A stretch of DNA of 64,000 bases from Sphingomonas faeni (lineage in GTDB: Bacteria; Pseudomonadota; Alphaproteobacteria; Sphingomonadales; Sphingomonadaceae), in assembly GCF_023195535.1 (NCBI RefSeq), contig NZ_JALPNF010000001.1, forward strand, positions 682,001-746,000, read 5' to 3'. This document shows positions 9,138-18,310 of the stretch, one piece after another (within the stretch, counting starts at the first letter, position 1; each line of letters starts with the position of its first letter). A program made the translations under genes and the position numbers. Under the pieces are notes generated by a model that did not search any database, was not told the origin of the DNA, and saw only the letters and a program-made list of their open reading frames with translations.

Positions 9138-11501
9138 TCATCGCCGCGGCAATTCAACAGTGATCAACGTGCCCGCACCGGGCTCGGAGACCAGCTCGAT
9201 AGTCCCGCCGTGCGCTTCGACGAACTGCTTGGCCAGCGGCAACCCCAACCCCAAAGCGCGATCCCCCATGGCTTTCGATTCCCCAAACCGGTCGAACGCA
9301 TGCGCGACCGCCTCGGCAGTCATCCCCGGCCCATCGTCCGACACGACGATCCGCGCGGCGGTGGCGTTGCCATCGGTATGCAACAGCACCCGCCCGCCAT
9401 CCGGCGTCGCCGCGACCGCGTGGCGGAGCAGATGCTCGACGACCTCCTTCAACCGCTTCGGATTGCCGTTGACCCGCCCGGTCGACCGAGCAACCTCGAC
9501 CGCGAAATCCAGTTTGCGCCGCTTGGCAGACGGCAGGATCGTCTCCGCCGCCGCGCGCACGGTGTTCGCCAGATCGACATCGGTCCGATCCGTCTCCGCG
9601 CGGTCGCTCTCCGCGCGCGTCAGGTCGAGCACGTCGTCTACCAGCAACCCGAGCCGCTCGACGGACTCGAGGATCGCCCCGACATAGCCCTCGGCCTGCG
9701 GGGTCATCGCGCCGGCATAGCCGCCATGCAACATCTCCGCGAAGCCGCTGATCGACGTCAGCGGCGTGCGGAGTTCGTAACTCATGTTCGCGACGAACGC
9801 GGTCTTCACCTTGTCGGTCGCCTCCAGCGCATCCGCGCGATCGCGCAACGCCTGTTCGGCGCGCCGGCTGTCGGTGATGTCGAGCATCGTGAACAGCGCA
9901 TTGCCATCGGGGAGCGGCACGCCGGCGAACTCGAAATGCCGTCCGTCCGCGAACGCCACGCGCCCACCGCGCTGCTGGCGTCCGACCGTCGCCGACCGGA
10001 CCAGATCGGGGATCAACGCCGACCGACCGGGCGTCGCCAGCTTGGCACCAGCCGCCTCGGCAAACGAATCGACGCGCGGGTGCGAGGCGAGGAACTCTTC
10101 CTCCAGCCCCCACAGCGCGCGGAACCGGTTGTTCCAGAGCTGCAACCGCCCATCCGCCGCGAACACCCCGAGCGCCTCGAACAGATTGTCGAACGTCGCG
10201 GTCCGCACGCGCAGCAACGTATCGCGCGCACTGGCGAGTTGGACCTGCTCGGTGCGATCCTCGAAGATCAGCAACAGGCCGCCATCGGGCAAAGGCTGCG
10301 CGACGACGCGAAGATGCGTGCCGCCGCGGAGGTGCCAGTTCTCCTCCATCGCGCCGCCGCCTTGCGCGGAGCCGGTCTGCATGAACCAGTCGCGGCGCTC
10401 GGCCTTCCAGCTTGGGAAGTCGCGGACTTCGGGCAGGCGGTTCGCCTCGCGCATCCGCTCGAGCACGCGGTCGAATTCTGGCCGGTCCGCGAGCCATTCG
10501 CTGCGCATCGCGAACATCCGCCGGAACGGCTGGTTGCAGAATACGAGCGAGCGATCCCCGCCGAACTGCGCCACGCCCGCCGACAGCCGATCGAGCATCG
10601 CGCGCTGGGCTTCGGCAAAGCGCTTCGCCCCCGACCGCGCCTGTTCAAGCTCCTCGATATCGATTGCGAACCCGGCCACGCCGCCGCTCGACAGCGGCAC
10701 GTCGTAGATCTGCAACGATCGCCGCGCGCCATCGATCGTGGCGGGAAGGACCTGTTGATGCGGACGTCCCTGCTCGCGCGCGACGGCGGCCCCGGCGAGA
10801 GGTCCGCCACGGCCAGATCCCTCGACCAGTTCCAGCCCGCGCGCCACGACATCGGCCGCATCGCGCCCCTCGACCGCATCGACGTACGCGCTGTTCACCA
10901 TCGCCAGCCGCAGGTCGCTCGCGCGGTACCACATCGGCATCGGCGCCGCCTCGATCAGCCCGGTCAGCGATTCATACGCCTCACCCAGCCGCGTCGTCTC
11001 CGCGCCAAGCCGGGCGATCTCCGCCTCGCTGTCGGTCGCGTCGAAGGCCCAGAGCAGAACGGCCCCGGTCGCACCCATCTCGCCGGGCGCGCGACCACCT
11101 CGGAACGTGATCGCCCGCGTCGATCCCTGCAACCGCACCGATCGCACGAACGCCCGCCCCGACCGCTGTGCCGCCGTCACATCCGCAATCAACCGCGCCG
11201 CGTCGTCCGGCGACAGCCCCGTGCCGCCGGTCGCCAACTCCGCCAGCGACCGGGGCGGTGAGTCCAGCCCAAGCCAGTCCGCCATCCGCTGCGTCATCTC
11301 GATCCGCCCGCCGGACCGGATCACCGTGACGATTGCCGGCGAGCCGTCGAGGATCGTCCGCAATTGCGCGTTCGCCTCGATCGTGTCCGCCGCAGCGTTC
11401 CGTGCACGCACGCCGACATACAGCAGCACGCTCCCGACAACGACCAGTGCCAGCAAGAGAACACCGACGAGCACCGTCATCCCGAGCCCGAGCGTGATCA
11501 T
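9138..11501 (-). CDS. divL: DivL-type PAS sensor pseudokinase (Tyr in place of phosphoacceptor His)
   Basis: Membrane-anchored PAS protein with a histidine-kinase core, 787 residues. One transmembrane segment lies at about residues 7-30, followed by several PAS-like regions and then the dimerisation helix NMSYELRTPLTSI. There the phosphoacceptor His is a Tyr (Tyr575, codon TAC at 9777-9779). This is the hallmark of Caulobacter DivL (Tyr550, 769 residues), which works through PAS/DivK binding to control CckA rather than as an ordinary kinase. The ATP-binding domain keeps DDGPGM and GLGLPLAK, but the N-box Asn appears replaced (LLRHAVA). Its position between ahcY and tsaE-amgK also fits. Assignment by motif and architecture. 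Confidence 0.87.
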   Translation of the reverse strand: MITLGLGMTVLVGVLLLALVVVGSVLLYVGVRARNAAADTIEANAQLRTILDGSPAIVTVIRSGGRIEMTQRMADWLGLDSPPRSLAELATGGTGLSPDDAARLIADVTAAQRSGRAFVRSVRLQGSTRAITFRGGRAPGEMGATGAVLLWAFDATDSEAEIARLGAETTRLGEAYESLTGLIEAAPMPMWYRASDLRLAMVNSAYVDAVEGRDAADVVARGLELVEGSGRGGPLAGAAVAREQGRPHQQVLPATIDGARRSLQIYDVPLSSGGVAGFAIDIEELEQARSGAKRFAEAQRAMLDRLSAGVAQFGGDRSLVFCNQPFRRMFAMRSEWLADRPEFDRVLERMREANRLPEVRDFPSWKAERRDWFMQTGSAQGGGAMEENWHLRGGTHLRVVAQPLPDGGLLLIFEDRTEQVQLASARDTLLRVRTATFDNLFEALGVFAADGRLQLWNNRFRALWGLEEEFLASHPRVDSFAEAAGAKLATPGRSALIPDLVRSATVGRQQRGGRVAFADGRHFEFAGVPLPDGNALFTMLDITDSRRAEQALRDRADALEATDKVKTAFVANMSYELRTPLTSISGFAEMLHGGYAGAMTPQAEGYVGAILESVERLGLLVDDVLDLTRAESDRAETDRTDVDLANTVRAAAETILPSAKRRKLDFAVEVARSTGRVNGNPKRLKEVVEHLLRHAVAATPDGGRVLLHTDGNATAARIVVSDDGPGMTAEAVAHAFDRFGESKAMGDRALGLGLPLAKQFVEAHGGTIELVSEPGAGTLITVELPRR

Positions 11502-11829
11502 CGTGAAGCGGACGAGATACGAAGCAAGATCATCGTCACCCGTCTAAGCGTGACGAGGCCGATGGGGAAGACGGATGGAAAGCCAGCGGTCGATTGTCGT
11601 CCCGGGCGGCCCCCTCAGGCGACGGTCCATCGTCTGCAGGCTTTGCAGATAGGGCAAATAGGACTGTATACTTGCCGGAGTGTTGCATGGAAGAAACACC
11701 ACGCAATAATCGGTCGCGGTTCGCCGCAAGATAATGGCAGGACCGATGTCCCAGCCTTAGGCAGCGCCGCATCGGCGAACGACAGCCCCCTTGTCGTTTC
11801 GCCCGAACCATATGCCAGGACCCTTTAGA
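11502..11829. other. Gap between divL and the TonB-dependent receptor
   Basis: No convincing gene in this 328-base stretch, although open frames cross it. It should hold the divergent promoters of divL and the receptor gene. A possible sigma-70-like promoter is listed separately. I see no clear regulator palindrome or riboswitch. Confidence 0.5.
11643..11672 (+). promoter_or_regulatory. Possible sigma-70-type promoter for the TonB-dependent receptor
   Basis: TTGCAG at 11643-11648 and TATACT at 11667-11672 are 18 bases apart and point toward the receptor start about 155 bases downstream. The -10 match is good and the -35 partial. The distance would leave a fairly long leader. Inference only. 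Confidence 0.35.
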
Positions 11830-14800
11830 ATGCAGACCTATCGCCGCCGTTTGCTGGCCACGACGTTGTTCGTGGGTGCCGTTGCCCTCGCCGCTCCTGC
11901 GGTCGCTCAGGTCGCGCCGACCGAAGCACCGGCCACCGATCCGATGGCAACGCAGCCGCCCGTCGATCAAACGACCGCGCAGTCGGCCGCTAATCAGACC
12001 GCCAATCAGACCACGACTGATGCGCCGCAAGCCGACCAGGCTCCGGGCGACATCGTCGTCACCGGATCGCGCATCGCGTCGCCATCCGCTACCGCCGCCT
12101 CGCCGCTGCAGAGCGTCGGCATCACGCAGATCCAGCAGTCGGGCGCGATCAACGTCCAGGACGTGCTGCTGCAGAACCCGGCATTCGGCACGCCCGGCGT
12201 CAGCCGCACGAATTCGAGCTTCGCAACGCAGGGCGCCGGTATCGCGACGGTCAATCTGCGCAACCTCGGCGAGGACCGCACGCTGGTACTGGTCAACGGC
12301 CGCCGCTTCGTCTCGGGCCTGCCCGGCAGCAACGCGGTCGACCTCAACGTCATCCCGACGCAGTTTCTCGAGCGGGTCGACGTCCTCACCGGCGGCGCAT
12401 CGGCCGTCTATGGCTCGGACGCGGTCGCCGGCGTCGTCAACATGATCTACAAGACCAAGTTCGACGGCGTGCAGCTGGACGGCCAGGTCGGCATGTCGCA
12501 ATATGGCGACGGGTTCGATCGCCAGATCAACGCACTGGTCGGCAAGAACTTCGCCGACGGTCGCGGCAACATCATGTTGTTCGGCGGTTATTCGAAGCAG
12601 GGCACCGTCCTGAAGCGCGACCGCTTTACCGAAGCCGGTTCCAGCGCGATCGATTCCACCAGTCGCGGCGCCTATGTCACCGGCAACGACGCCGACCTGT
12701 TCACCCCGGAACGCCCATATTTGTCGGGCTTCGCGCCGCAGGGCCGTTACTACGCCGGCGACAGCACGTTCACCTATGGCCAGGACGGGGCACTGCGTGA
12801 CTGCGTCTCGACCAATGGCACCGACGGGTGCATCAATGCCGATGGCACGGCGGCCGGTGCGGACGGCTTCAACCGGTCGAGCACCCGCTACCTCGCCGTT
12901 CCGGTCGAACGGTATGTCGGCGCGGGACGGGCCAATTTCGAAGTCTCGCCGGCGCTGAACCTGTTTATCGAGGGCAATTACGCGAAGACCAAGGTCAACA
13001 CGGTGATCGAGCCCTTCCCGCTCGATTCGACCTTCAGCAACCCGCGCAACTCGGGTCAGATCCCGATCCAGACGGTCGTCGGCGGCATCACCTATCGTAA
13101 CCCCTATGTCCCGGACGCGATCTTCAACGCGGCGACCGACACCAACGGCGACGGCCTGAAGGACATTTATTTCGACCGCCGCCTTTCCGATTTCGGCCCG
13201 CGCACCAGCAGCGTCACGCGTGACGTCTTCCGCATCGCCGGCGGCGCGAACGGCAAGTTCCTGGACGATCGCTTCAACTACGAAGTGTACGGCATCTACG
13301 GGCAGACCAAGGAAGACCAGGTCGGCAGCGGGCAGTTCAATACCGCTAACTTCTTCCAGGCGTTGAACTCCTACCGCGATCCGGCAACCGGCCAGATCGT
13401 CTGCGCCGACCCCGCCGCACGCGCCGCAGGCTGCGTACCGGCAAACATCTATGGCGCAGGCGCGCTGACGCCGGCGGCGTCGTATCTCGCCGTGCCGACC
13501 ACGCTCAGCACGAAGGTGACGCAGACGGTCGCCGGCGGCAACGTATCGGGCAAGCTGTTCTCGCTGTTCGGCGCCGACCCGGTCGGGTTCAGCATCGGCA
13601 CCGAATATCGCCGCGAAAGCAGCCGCAACGACTTCGATCTGCTCACGCAGCAGGGCCTGAACGGCAACAATGCGCTGCCGTCCACCGCCGGTCGCTTCCA
13701 TCTCTGGGAGGGATTCGCCGAAGTCGTCGCGCCGATCATCCAGGATCGTCCGTTCTTCCAGTCGCTCAGCGTGCGCGGCGCGATCCGGGTGTCCGACTAT
13801 TCGACCGTGGGCACGACCTACAGCTATAATTTCGGCGGGGAATGGGCGCCGATCGACGACATCCGCTTCCGTGTGATGCAGGCCCGCTCGGTCCGTGCAC
13901 CGAACATCAACGAGCTGTTCCAGGCGCCGCAGCAGGACTTTCCGAGCGTCAACGATCCCTGCATCGGCGTGACCGCCGCGACGACCGGCACGCTCGGCAC
14001 GACCTGCCGTGCGGCACCCGGCGTGCTGGCGAACATCGCGGCCAATGGCGGCACGTTCACCGCGAACCAGGCCGACGTCCAGGGGGTCACCAGCTTCGGC
14101 GGCGGCAACCCGAACCTGAATGAAGAAAAGGGCGATTCGTTCACAGCGGGCGTCGTCATCAACCCGCGTTCGATCCGGGCGCTGCGCAATCTGGTCGTCA
14201 CGGTCGACTACTTCAACATCCGTATCAAGGATGCGATCGTCCAGACGCCTCTGCAGTACATCCTGAACCAGTGCTACGAGCAGGGTGCCACGGACTATTG
14301 CAGCCAGATCACACGCCGCGCAGGGCCATTGGGCCCGAACAGCGCTGGGTCGCTCGACCAGCTGACCAACAGCTTCCTCAACAGCGGCGGCGTGAAGACC
14401 CAGGGCATCGATACCGTCATCACCTATCGCCAGGACCTGACCGATATCGGCCTTGCCGGTACGCTCGGGCTGCGCGGGTCGTACACGCATCTGATCTCGG
14501 GCTACACCGTGCCGCTGCCGGACGCCGACCGCGATTATTTCGCGGGCGAAATCGGCGCATCGCGTGACCGGTTCACGACCAATGCGTCGTACGACATCGA
14601 CGGCGTCGGCCTGACGATGACGGGTACGTGGATCAGCCAGGCGAGCCTGGACGATCAGCTGACGGGTGCACGCCCGGGTACCAATCCGCTCTACCGCGTG
14701 CGTCCGCAGTTCTACCTCGACTCGCAGATCCGCTTCCAGACAAGCGACGGCTTCGAATTCTACGTCGGTGGGTCCAACCTGCTGAACAACAAGCCTCCCT

Positions 14801-14901
14801 ATCTCGCCGACATCGGCGCGTCGGGTGGCCAGGATACCGATGCAGGCACGTATGACGCGCTGGGCCGCCGCTATTATGCGGGTGTCCGGATCAACTTCTG
14901 A
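11830..14901 (+). CDS. TonB-dependent outer-membrane receptor
   Basis: Large outer-membrane receptor that takes up an unidentified ligand using TonB energy. The 1023-residue protein starts MQTYRRRLLATTLF, with a signal peptide ending near AAPAVAQ. A Gln/Thr-rich spacer follows, then the TonB-box-like DIVVTGSRI, a plug domain (LVNGRRFVSGLPG, GGASAVYGSDAVAGVVN), a 22-strand type barrel, and the terminal Phe expected for BAM insertion (GVRINF). An upstream in-frame ATG at 11812 is possible but would place extra residues before the signal peptide. No substrate-specific neighbour identifies the ligand. It ends in a strong terminator. Confidence 0.96.
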   Translation: MQTYRRRLLATTLFVGAVALAAPAVAQVAPTEAPATDPMATQPPVDQTTAQSAANQTANQTTTDAPQADQAPGDIVVTGSRIASPSATAASPLQSVGITQIQQSGAINVQDVLLQNPAFGTPGVSRTNSSFATQGAGIATVNLRNLGEDRTLVLVNGRRFVSGLPGSNAVDLNVIPTQFLERVDVLTGGASAVYGSDAVAGVVNMIYKTKFDGVQLDGQVGMSQYGDGFDRQINALVGKNFADGRGNIMLFGGYSKQGTVLKRDRFTEAGSSAIDSTSRGAYVTGNDADLFTPERPYLSGFAPQGRYYAGDSTFTYGQDGALRDCVSTNGTDGCINADGTAAGADGFNRSSTRYLAVPVERYVGAGRANFEVSPALNLFIEGNYAKTKVNTVIEPFPLDSTFSNPRNSGQIPIQTVVGGITYRNPYVPDAIFNAATDTNGDGLKDIYFDRRLSDFGPRTSSVTRDVFRIAGGANGKFLDDRFNYEVYGIYGQTKEDQVGSGQFNTANFFQALNSYRDPATGQIVCADPAARAAGCVPANIYGAGALTPAASYLAVPTTLSTKVTQTVAGGNVSGKLFSLFGADPVGFSIGTEYRRESSRNDFDLLTQQGLNGNNALPSTAGRFHLWEGFAEVVAPIIQDRPFFQSLSVRGAIRVSDYSTVGTTYSYNFGGEWAPIDDIRFRVMQARSVRAPNINELFQAPQQDFPSVNDPCIGVTAATTGTLGTTCRAAPGVLANIAANGGTFTANQADVQGVTSFGGGNPNLNEEKGDSFTAGVVINPRSIRALRNLVVTVDYFNIRIKDAIVQTPLQYILNQCYEQGATDYCSQITRRAGPLGPNSAGSLDQLTNSFLNSGGVKTQGIDTVITYRQDLTDIGLAGTLGLRGSYTHLISGYTVPLPDADRDYFAGEIGASRDRFTTNASYDIDGVGLTMTGTWISQASLDDQLTGARPGTNPLYRVRPQFYLDSQIRFQTSDGFEFYVGGSNLLNNKPPYLADIGASGGQDTDAGTYDALGRRYYAGVRINF

Positions 14902-14926
14902 TCCTTCCGCAAGATCGTCCTTGGAA

Positions 14927-14953
14927 GGGAGCCGGAAACGGCTCCCTTTTTTT
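14927..14953 (+). terminator. Intrinsic terminator after the TonB-dependent receptor
   Basis: An eight-base perfect stem (GGGAGCCG with CGGCTCCC), a GAAA tetraloop and a run of seven T. It lies 25 bases past the receptor stop codon. Confidence 0.93.
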
Positions 14954-15039
14954 GTGTGGTGGACGGCGGGCAGTAGGAACGCAGTGTAGCGACTGAGCTT
15001 CCACCGCGATGTCATCACGCCAAGTCCGGCAGCCCCCGA

Positions 15040-15225
15040 CACATCGCATTCACGCGAAGGCGCGAAGATATCGACAAGCGGTCCGAGCTTGCCCGCTATG
15101 CAGACTGATTATGCACACTGGCAGCCTCGCTATCGCTGGGTATCCCCCGCAACTCCCCTTGCCTCTTCTACTTGGCGTCTTTTTCTACTTGGCGTCTTTG
15201 CGCCCTGGCGTGAGCAACCATCTCG
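15040..15225. repeat. Long imperfect inverted repeat with an internal tandem duplication
   Basis: The left arm has TTCACGCGAAGGCGCGAAG near 15050 and the right arm has CGTCTTTGCGCCCTGGCGTGA near 15192, an imperfect inverted match. It belongs to the CACGCGAAGGCGC type also found at 53954-54113. Within the right half the 17-base unit TTCTACTTGGCGTCTTT occurs twice in tandem, at 15166-15182 and 15183-15199. The whole 14902-15313 gap holds this element and two terminators, and no gene I can support. Confidence 0.6.
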
Positions 15226-15253
15226 TCCTTCTCAGGCTGGGTAGTCTTAACGC

Positions 15254-15288
15254 AAAAAGGCCGCGCCCACCTAATGGTGGACGCGGCC
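15254..15288 (-). terminator. Intrinsic terminator after ahcY
   Basis: On the minus strand a 13-base stem (GGCCGCGTCCACC with GGTGGGCGCGGCC, one G-T pair) and an ATTA loop are followed by TTTTT. It sits about 25 bases past the ahcY stop. Confidence 0.92.
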
Positions 15289-15313
15289 CTTTACGCAACG
15301 ATCGTGCGAACGA

Positions 15314-16735
15314 TCAGTAGCGGTAATGGTCCGGCTTGAACGGGCCTTCGACCGGCACGCCGATGTAGCCGGCCTGCTTGTCGGAAAGCTTCGACAGCTT
15401 CACGCCGAGCTTCTCGAGGTGGAGCATCGCAACCTTCTCGTCGAGGTGCTTCGGCAGGACGTAGACTTCGTTCTTGTAGTTCTCACCCTTGGTCCAGAGC
15501 TCGATCTGCGCGAGCGTCTGGTTGGTGAAGCTGGCCGACATCACGAACGACGGGTGGCCGGTGGCGCAACCCAGGTTCACCAGGCGACCCTTCGCCAGGA
15601 TGATGATCTGCTTGCCGTCCGGGAACTTCACCAGGTCGGTGCCGGGCTTCACTTCGGTCCAGTCGTAGTTCGACAGCGCGGCGATCTGGATCTCCGAGTC
15701 GAAGTGACCGATGTTGCAGACGATCGACATCGGCTTCATCGCCTTCATGTGATCGGCGGTGATGACGTCGGCGTTGCCGGTCGCGGTGCAGAAGATGTCG
15801 GCGCGCGACACGGCCTCTTCCATCGTCACGACTTCGAAGCCCTCCATCGCCGCCTGCAATGCGCAGATCGGATCGACTTCGGTGACCATCACGCGTGCGC
15901 CGCCGTTGCGGAGCGACTGGGCCGAGCCCTTGCCGACGTCACCGAAGCCGGCGACGCAGGCGACCTTGCCGGCGAGCATGACGTCGGTCGCGCGACGGAT
16001 CGCGTCGACCAGCGATTCCTTGCAGCCATAGAGGTTGTCGAACTTCGACTTGGTGACCGAGTCGTTGACGTTGATCGCGGGGAACGGCAGCTCGCCCTTC
16101 TTGGCGATCTCGTACAGGCGGTGGACGCCGGTGGTGGTCTCTTCCGAAACGCCCTTCAGGTTCTTGACCGTCTCGGTGAGGTAACCCGGGTTCTTCGCGA
16201 CATACGCCTTCAGCGCACGCTGCATCTCGACCTCTTCCTCGTTCTCGGGCTCGGGCATCGTGTGGCCGGCTTCGAGCTTGGCGCCCCAAAGCGCGAACAT
16301 CGTCGCGTCGCCGCCGTCATCGAGGATGATGTTGGCGGTCTGGCCTTCGATCTCGCGGTCCCACGAGAAGATATCGCCGACATAGTTCCAGTAATCCGCG
16401 AGGCTCTCGCCCTTGATCGCGAACACCGGCACGCCGGTCGCGGCGATCGCGGCGGCGGCATGGTCCTGCGTCGAGAAGATGTTGCACGTCGCCCAGCGGA
16501 CGTCAGCACCGAGCGCGGTGAGCGTCTCGATCAGCACCGCGGTCTGGATCGTCATGTGCAGCGAACCGGTGATCCGCGCGCCCTTGAGCGGCTGCGCTGC
16601 GCCGAATTCGGTGCGCAGCGACATCAGGCCGGGCATCTCGGTCTCGGCGATGTTGATCTCTGCACGACCGAAATCGGCGAGGCTGATGTCGGCGACGACG
16701 TAGTCGGTCTTCGCGGGGGCGAGGGTGGTGGCCAC
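15314..16735 (-). CDS. ahcY: Adenosylhomocysteinase
   Basis: S-adenosyl-L-homocysteine hydrolase, which removes the product of SAM-dependent methylation by splitting it to adenosine and homocysteine with a bound NAD. The 473-residue protein has the family segments [18 protein letters not shown], the NAD-binding [11 protein letters not shown], and the typical C-terminal DHYRY. The GTG start at 16735 is preceded by AGGAG at good spacing and gives the usual family length; a longer ATG start 13 codons upstream gives non-homologous residues. A perfect palindrome about 90-110 bases upstream may be its operator. Ends in a strong terminator. Confidence 0.97.
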   Translation of the reverse strand: MATTLAPAKTDYVVADISLADFGRAEINIAETEMPGLMSLRTEFGAAQPLKGARITGSLHMTIQTAVLIETLTALGADVRWATCNIFSTQDHAAAAIAATGVPVFAIKGESLADYWNYVGDIFSWDREIEGQTANIILDDGGDATMFALWGAKLEAGHTMPEPENEEEVEMQRALKAYVAKNPGYLTETVKNLKGVSEETTTGVHRLYEIAKKGELPFPAINVNDSVTKSKFDNLYGCKESLVDAIRRATDVMLAGKVACVAGFGDVGKGSAQSLRNGGARVMVTEVDPICALQAAMEGFEVVTMEEAVSRADIFCTATGNADVITADHMKAMKPMSIVCNIGHFDSEIQIAALSNYDWTEVKPGTDLVKFPDGKQIIILAKGRLVNLGCATGHPSFVMSASFTNQTLAQIELWTKGENYKNEVYVLPKHLDEKVAMLHLEKLGVKLSKLSDKQAGYIGVPVEGPFKPDHYRY

Positions 16736-16823
16736 GATGGGTCTCCTGGAAATTCTGTGATCGGCGAGCCTCATGCCCGTGCCGGATGCCGAGCCACTTA
16801 GGCGATCGAGGGCCTCAAATCAA

Positions 16824-16843
16824 ATATAAAGATATCTTTATAT
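16824..16843. promoter_or_regulatory. 20-bp perfect palindrome upstream of ahcY, candidate operator
   Basis: ATATAAAGATATCTTTATAT is its own reverse complement and stands out as AT-rich in a very GC-rich region. It lies 89-108 bases before the ahcY start and includes TATAAA, so a bound repressor could block a -10 element. ArsR-family regulators of the SAM/SAH cycle (SahR) are known in Proteobacteria and bind AT-rich palindromes. The link to SahR is inference. Confidence 0.7.
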
Positions 16844-16882
16844 GAGCTCGAGCCGATCCAGACGATCCCGTCTGACGGTCTT

Positions 16883-16960
16883 GTTCTCCTGCGAACGCAG
16901 GAGTCCAGGGCCACGAACGCCGACCCGCTTGATCCTGGGCTCCTGCGTTCGCAGGAGAGC
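16883..16960. repeat. Intergenic palindromic repeat (GTTCTCCTGCG type)
   Basis: Paired hairpins: TTCTCCTGCGAACGCAGGAG at the left and CTCCTGCGTTCGCAGGAGA at the right, with CCAGGG and CCTGGG as the inner inverted pair. It resembles the CCCGCGAAGGCGGG elements elsewhere. It lies between the yqgE stop and the ahcY palindrome. Confidence 0.75.
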
Positions 16961-16964
16961 GAAG

Positions 16965-17525
16965 TCACGCCCGCCCCGTCTCCGCCACCAGCAACCGCGG
17001 GTCCACCCCGGCCTGCGCGAACGCGTAGGTCCAGCGATCCTCGGCCGCGGTATCGAACAGCAGTTCGGTATCACCCGCCACGTTGAACCATCCCGGTCGC
17101 GACAACTCGCCCTCAAGCTGCCCGCCGTCCCAGCCGGCATAGCCGAGCGCGACCACCCACTCAGAAGGCCCCTTCCCCTCGGCGATCGCGCGCAGCACGT
17201 CGACCGTGCTCGACAGCTTCCACCGCCCGGCGACGTCGACGCTGTCCTGCCCGCCCCAGTCGGACGAGTGCACCACGAAGCCACGCCGGGGTTCGACCGG
17301 GCCACCGAAATGCACCGGGGCGTTGGGCGCATCGCCGGGCTCGATGTCGAATTGTTCGAGCAGGTCGTGGAAACCCAGGCCGACGATGGTCGCGCCCAAG
17401 CCGATGCCGATCGCGCCATTCTCGTCATGGCTGCACATTGCAATTACCGCCCGGGCAAAGCGCGGGTCGCTCATCCCGGGCATCGCGAGCAGAAATTGTC
17501 CCGAAAGAAAGGCCGTCTTGTCCAT
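16965..17525 (-). CDS. YqgE/AlgH family protein
   Basis: Conserved protein of 186 residues in the UPF0301 (YqgE/AlgH) family, whose biochemical role is not settled. It starts MDKTAFLSGQFLLAMPGMSDPRF, with the family pattern GQFLLAMP and later VHFGGPV and GYAGWDGGQLEGEL. The start chosen aligns with the family N-terminus; an ATG four codons upstream is possible, and neither has a strong ribosome site. It is divergent from the peroxiredoxin gene with about 108 bases between them. Confidence 0.93.
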   Translation of the reverse strand: MDKTAFLSGQFLLAMPGMSDPRFARAVIAMCSHDENGAIGIGLGATIVGLGFHDLLEQFDIEPGDAPNAPVHFGGPVEPRRGFVVHSSDWGGQDSVDVAGRWKLSSTVDVLRAIAEGKGPSEWVVALGYAGWDGGQLEGELSRPGWFNVAGDTELLFDTAAEDRWTYAFAQAGVDPRLLVAETGRA

Positions 17526-17633
17526 GCGTTGGAACATAGCGGCCCACACGGGCGCCCGCCACGCTTGAAAAACGCGCGTCCACGTCCAAGGTACGGCTCG
17601 CGCGCGACCACTTCGCGGCACAGGAGATTTTAC

Positions 17634-18113
17634 ATGACGATCAGCGTCGGCGACCGGCTTCCCACCACCAATCTCGTCAAGGCCACGGCAGACGGCCCCG
17701 ATCAGGTCGATACCGACAGCTTCTTCAAGGGCCGCAAGGTCGCGCTGTTCGCCGTCCCCGGCGCGTTCACGCCGACCTGCTCGGCCAAGCACCTCCCCGG
17801 CTTCGTCGAGAAGGAAGCCGAGCTGAAAGCCAAGGGAGTCGATGAGATCGCCTGCGTCTCGGTCAACGACGCGTTCGTGATGGGCGCATGGGGCAAGTCG
17901 ACGGGTGCCGGCGACATCACGATGCTCGCGGACGGCAATGGCGATTTCGCCAAGGCGATCGGGCTGACGATGGACGGCTCGGGCTTTGGCATGGGCACGC
18001 GCAGCCAGCGCTATTCCATGCTGGTGAACGACGGCGTGGTCGAGCAGTTGAACGTCGAGGCTCCGGGCGAGTTCAAGGTGAGCTCGGCCGAGCATCTCCT
18101 CAGCGAAATTTGA
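17634..18113 (+). CDS. Peroxiredoxin (Prx5 type)
   Basis: Peroxiredoxin of 159 residues that reduces peroxides through a peroxidatic Cys in PGAFTPTCS (Cys49). The spacing and the segments VALFAVPGAFTPTC and ACVSVNDAFVMGAW match the Prx5/redoxin group. The start ATG has CAGGAG eight bases upstream. No second resolving Cys is obvious, so it may use glutathione or another thiol. Single gene with repeats downstream. Confidence 0.95.
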   Translation: MTISVGDRLPTTNLVKATADGPDQVDTDSFFKGRKVALFAVPGAFTPTCSAKHLPGFVEKEAELKAKGVDEIACVSVNDAFVMGAWGKSTGAGDITMLADGNGDFAKAIGLTMDGSGFGMGTRSQRYSMLVNDGVVEQLNVEAPGEFKVSSAEHLLSEI

Positions 18114-18147
18114 TCTAAGAGGGCGGGCGCGATACCCGCCCTTATTC

Positions 18148-18251
18148 CCACCCCGGCGAAGGCCGGGGCCCAATTGGCAGGACCTAGGTAACTTCGGGCT
18201 GCCCGCCTTTACGTCTGTTCCCCAATTGGGCCCCGGCCTTCGCCGGGGTGG
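18148..18251. repeat. Intergenic palindromic repeat (CCACCCCGGCGAAGGCCGGGG family)
   Basis: The outer arms are near-perfect inverted copies of about 29 bases. The left begins CCACCCCGGCGAAGGCCGGG and runs through GGCCCAATTGG; the right ends in CCTTCGCCGGGGTGG. Each arm also folds on itself. The centre of about 45 bases is unrelated among copies. Other copies lie at 20385, 35405, 46759 and, as a single arm, near 51437. Confidence 0.85.
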
Positions 18252-18310
18252 TTTCAAGCGGTAGGTCGCCCAGTCTTGCCACGGTAACCTCCGCCACCTA
18301 ACACTGCGCG

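Noticed and set aside
11536..15042. A 1168-codon open frame antisense to the TonB-dependent receptor
   Set aside because: It mirrors the codon pattern of the receptor gene, its translation is low-complexity Arg/Ala/Asp-rich, and the receptor is clearly real. A long antisense frame is expected in GC-rich DNA.
16736..16830. SAH or SAM riboswitch in the ahcY leader
   Set aside because: I could not find the conserved core or pseudoknot of known SAH/SAM riboswitches; the palindrome fits a protein operator better.
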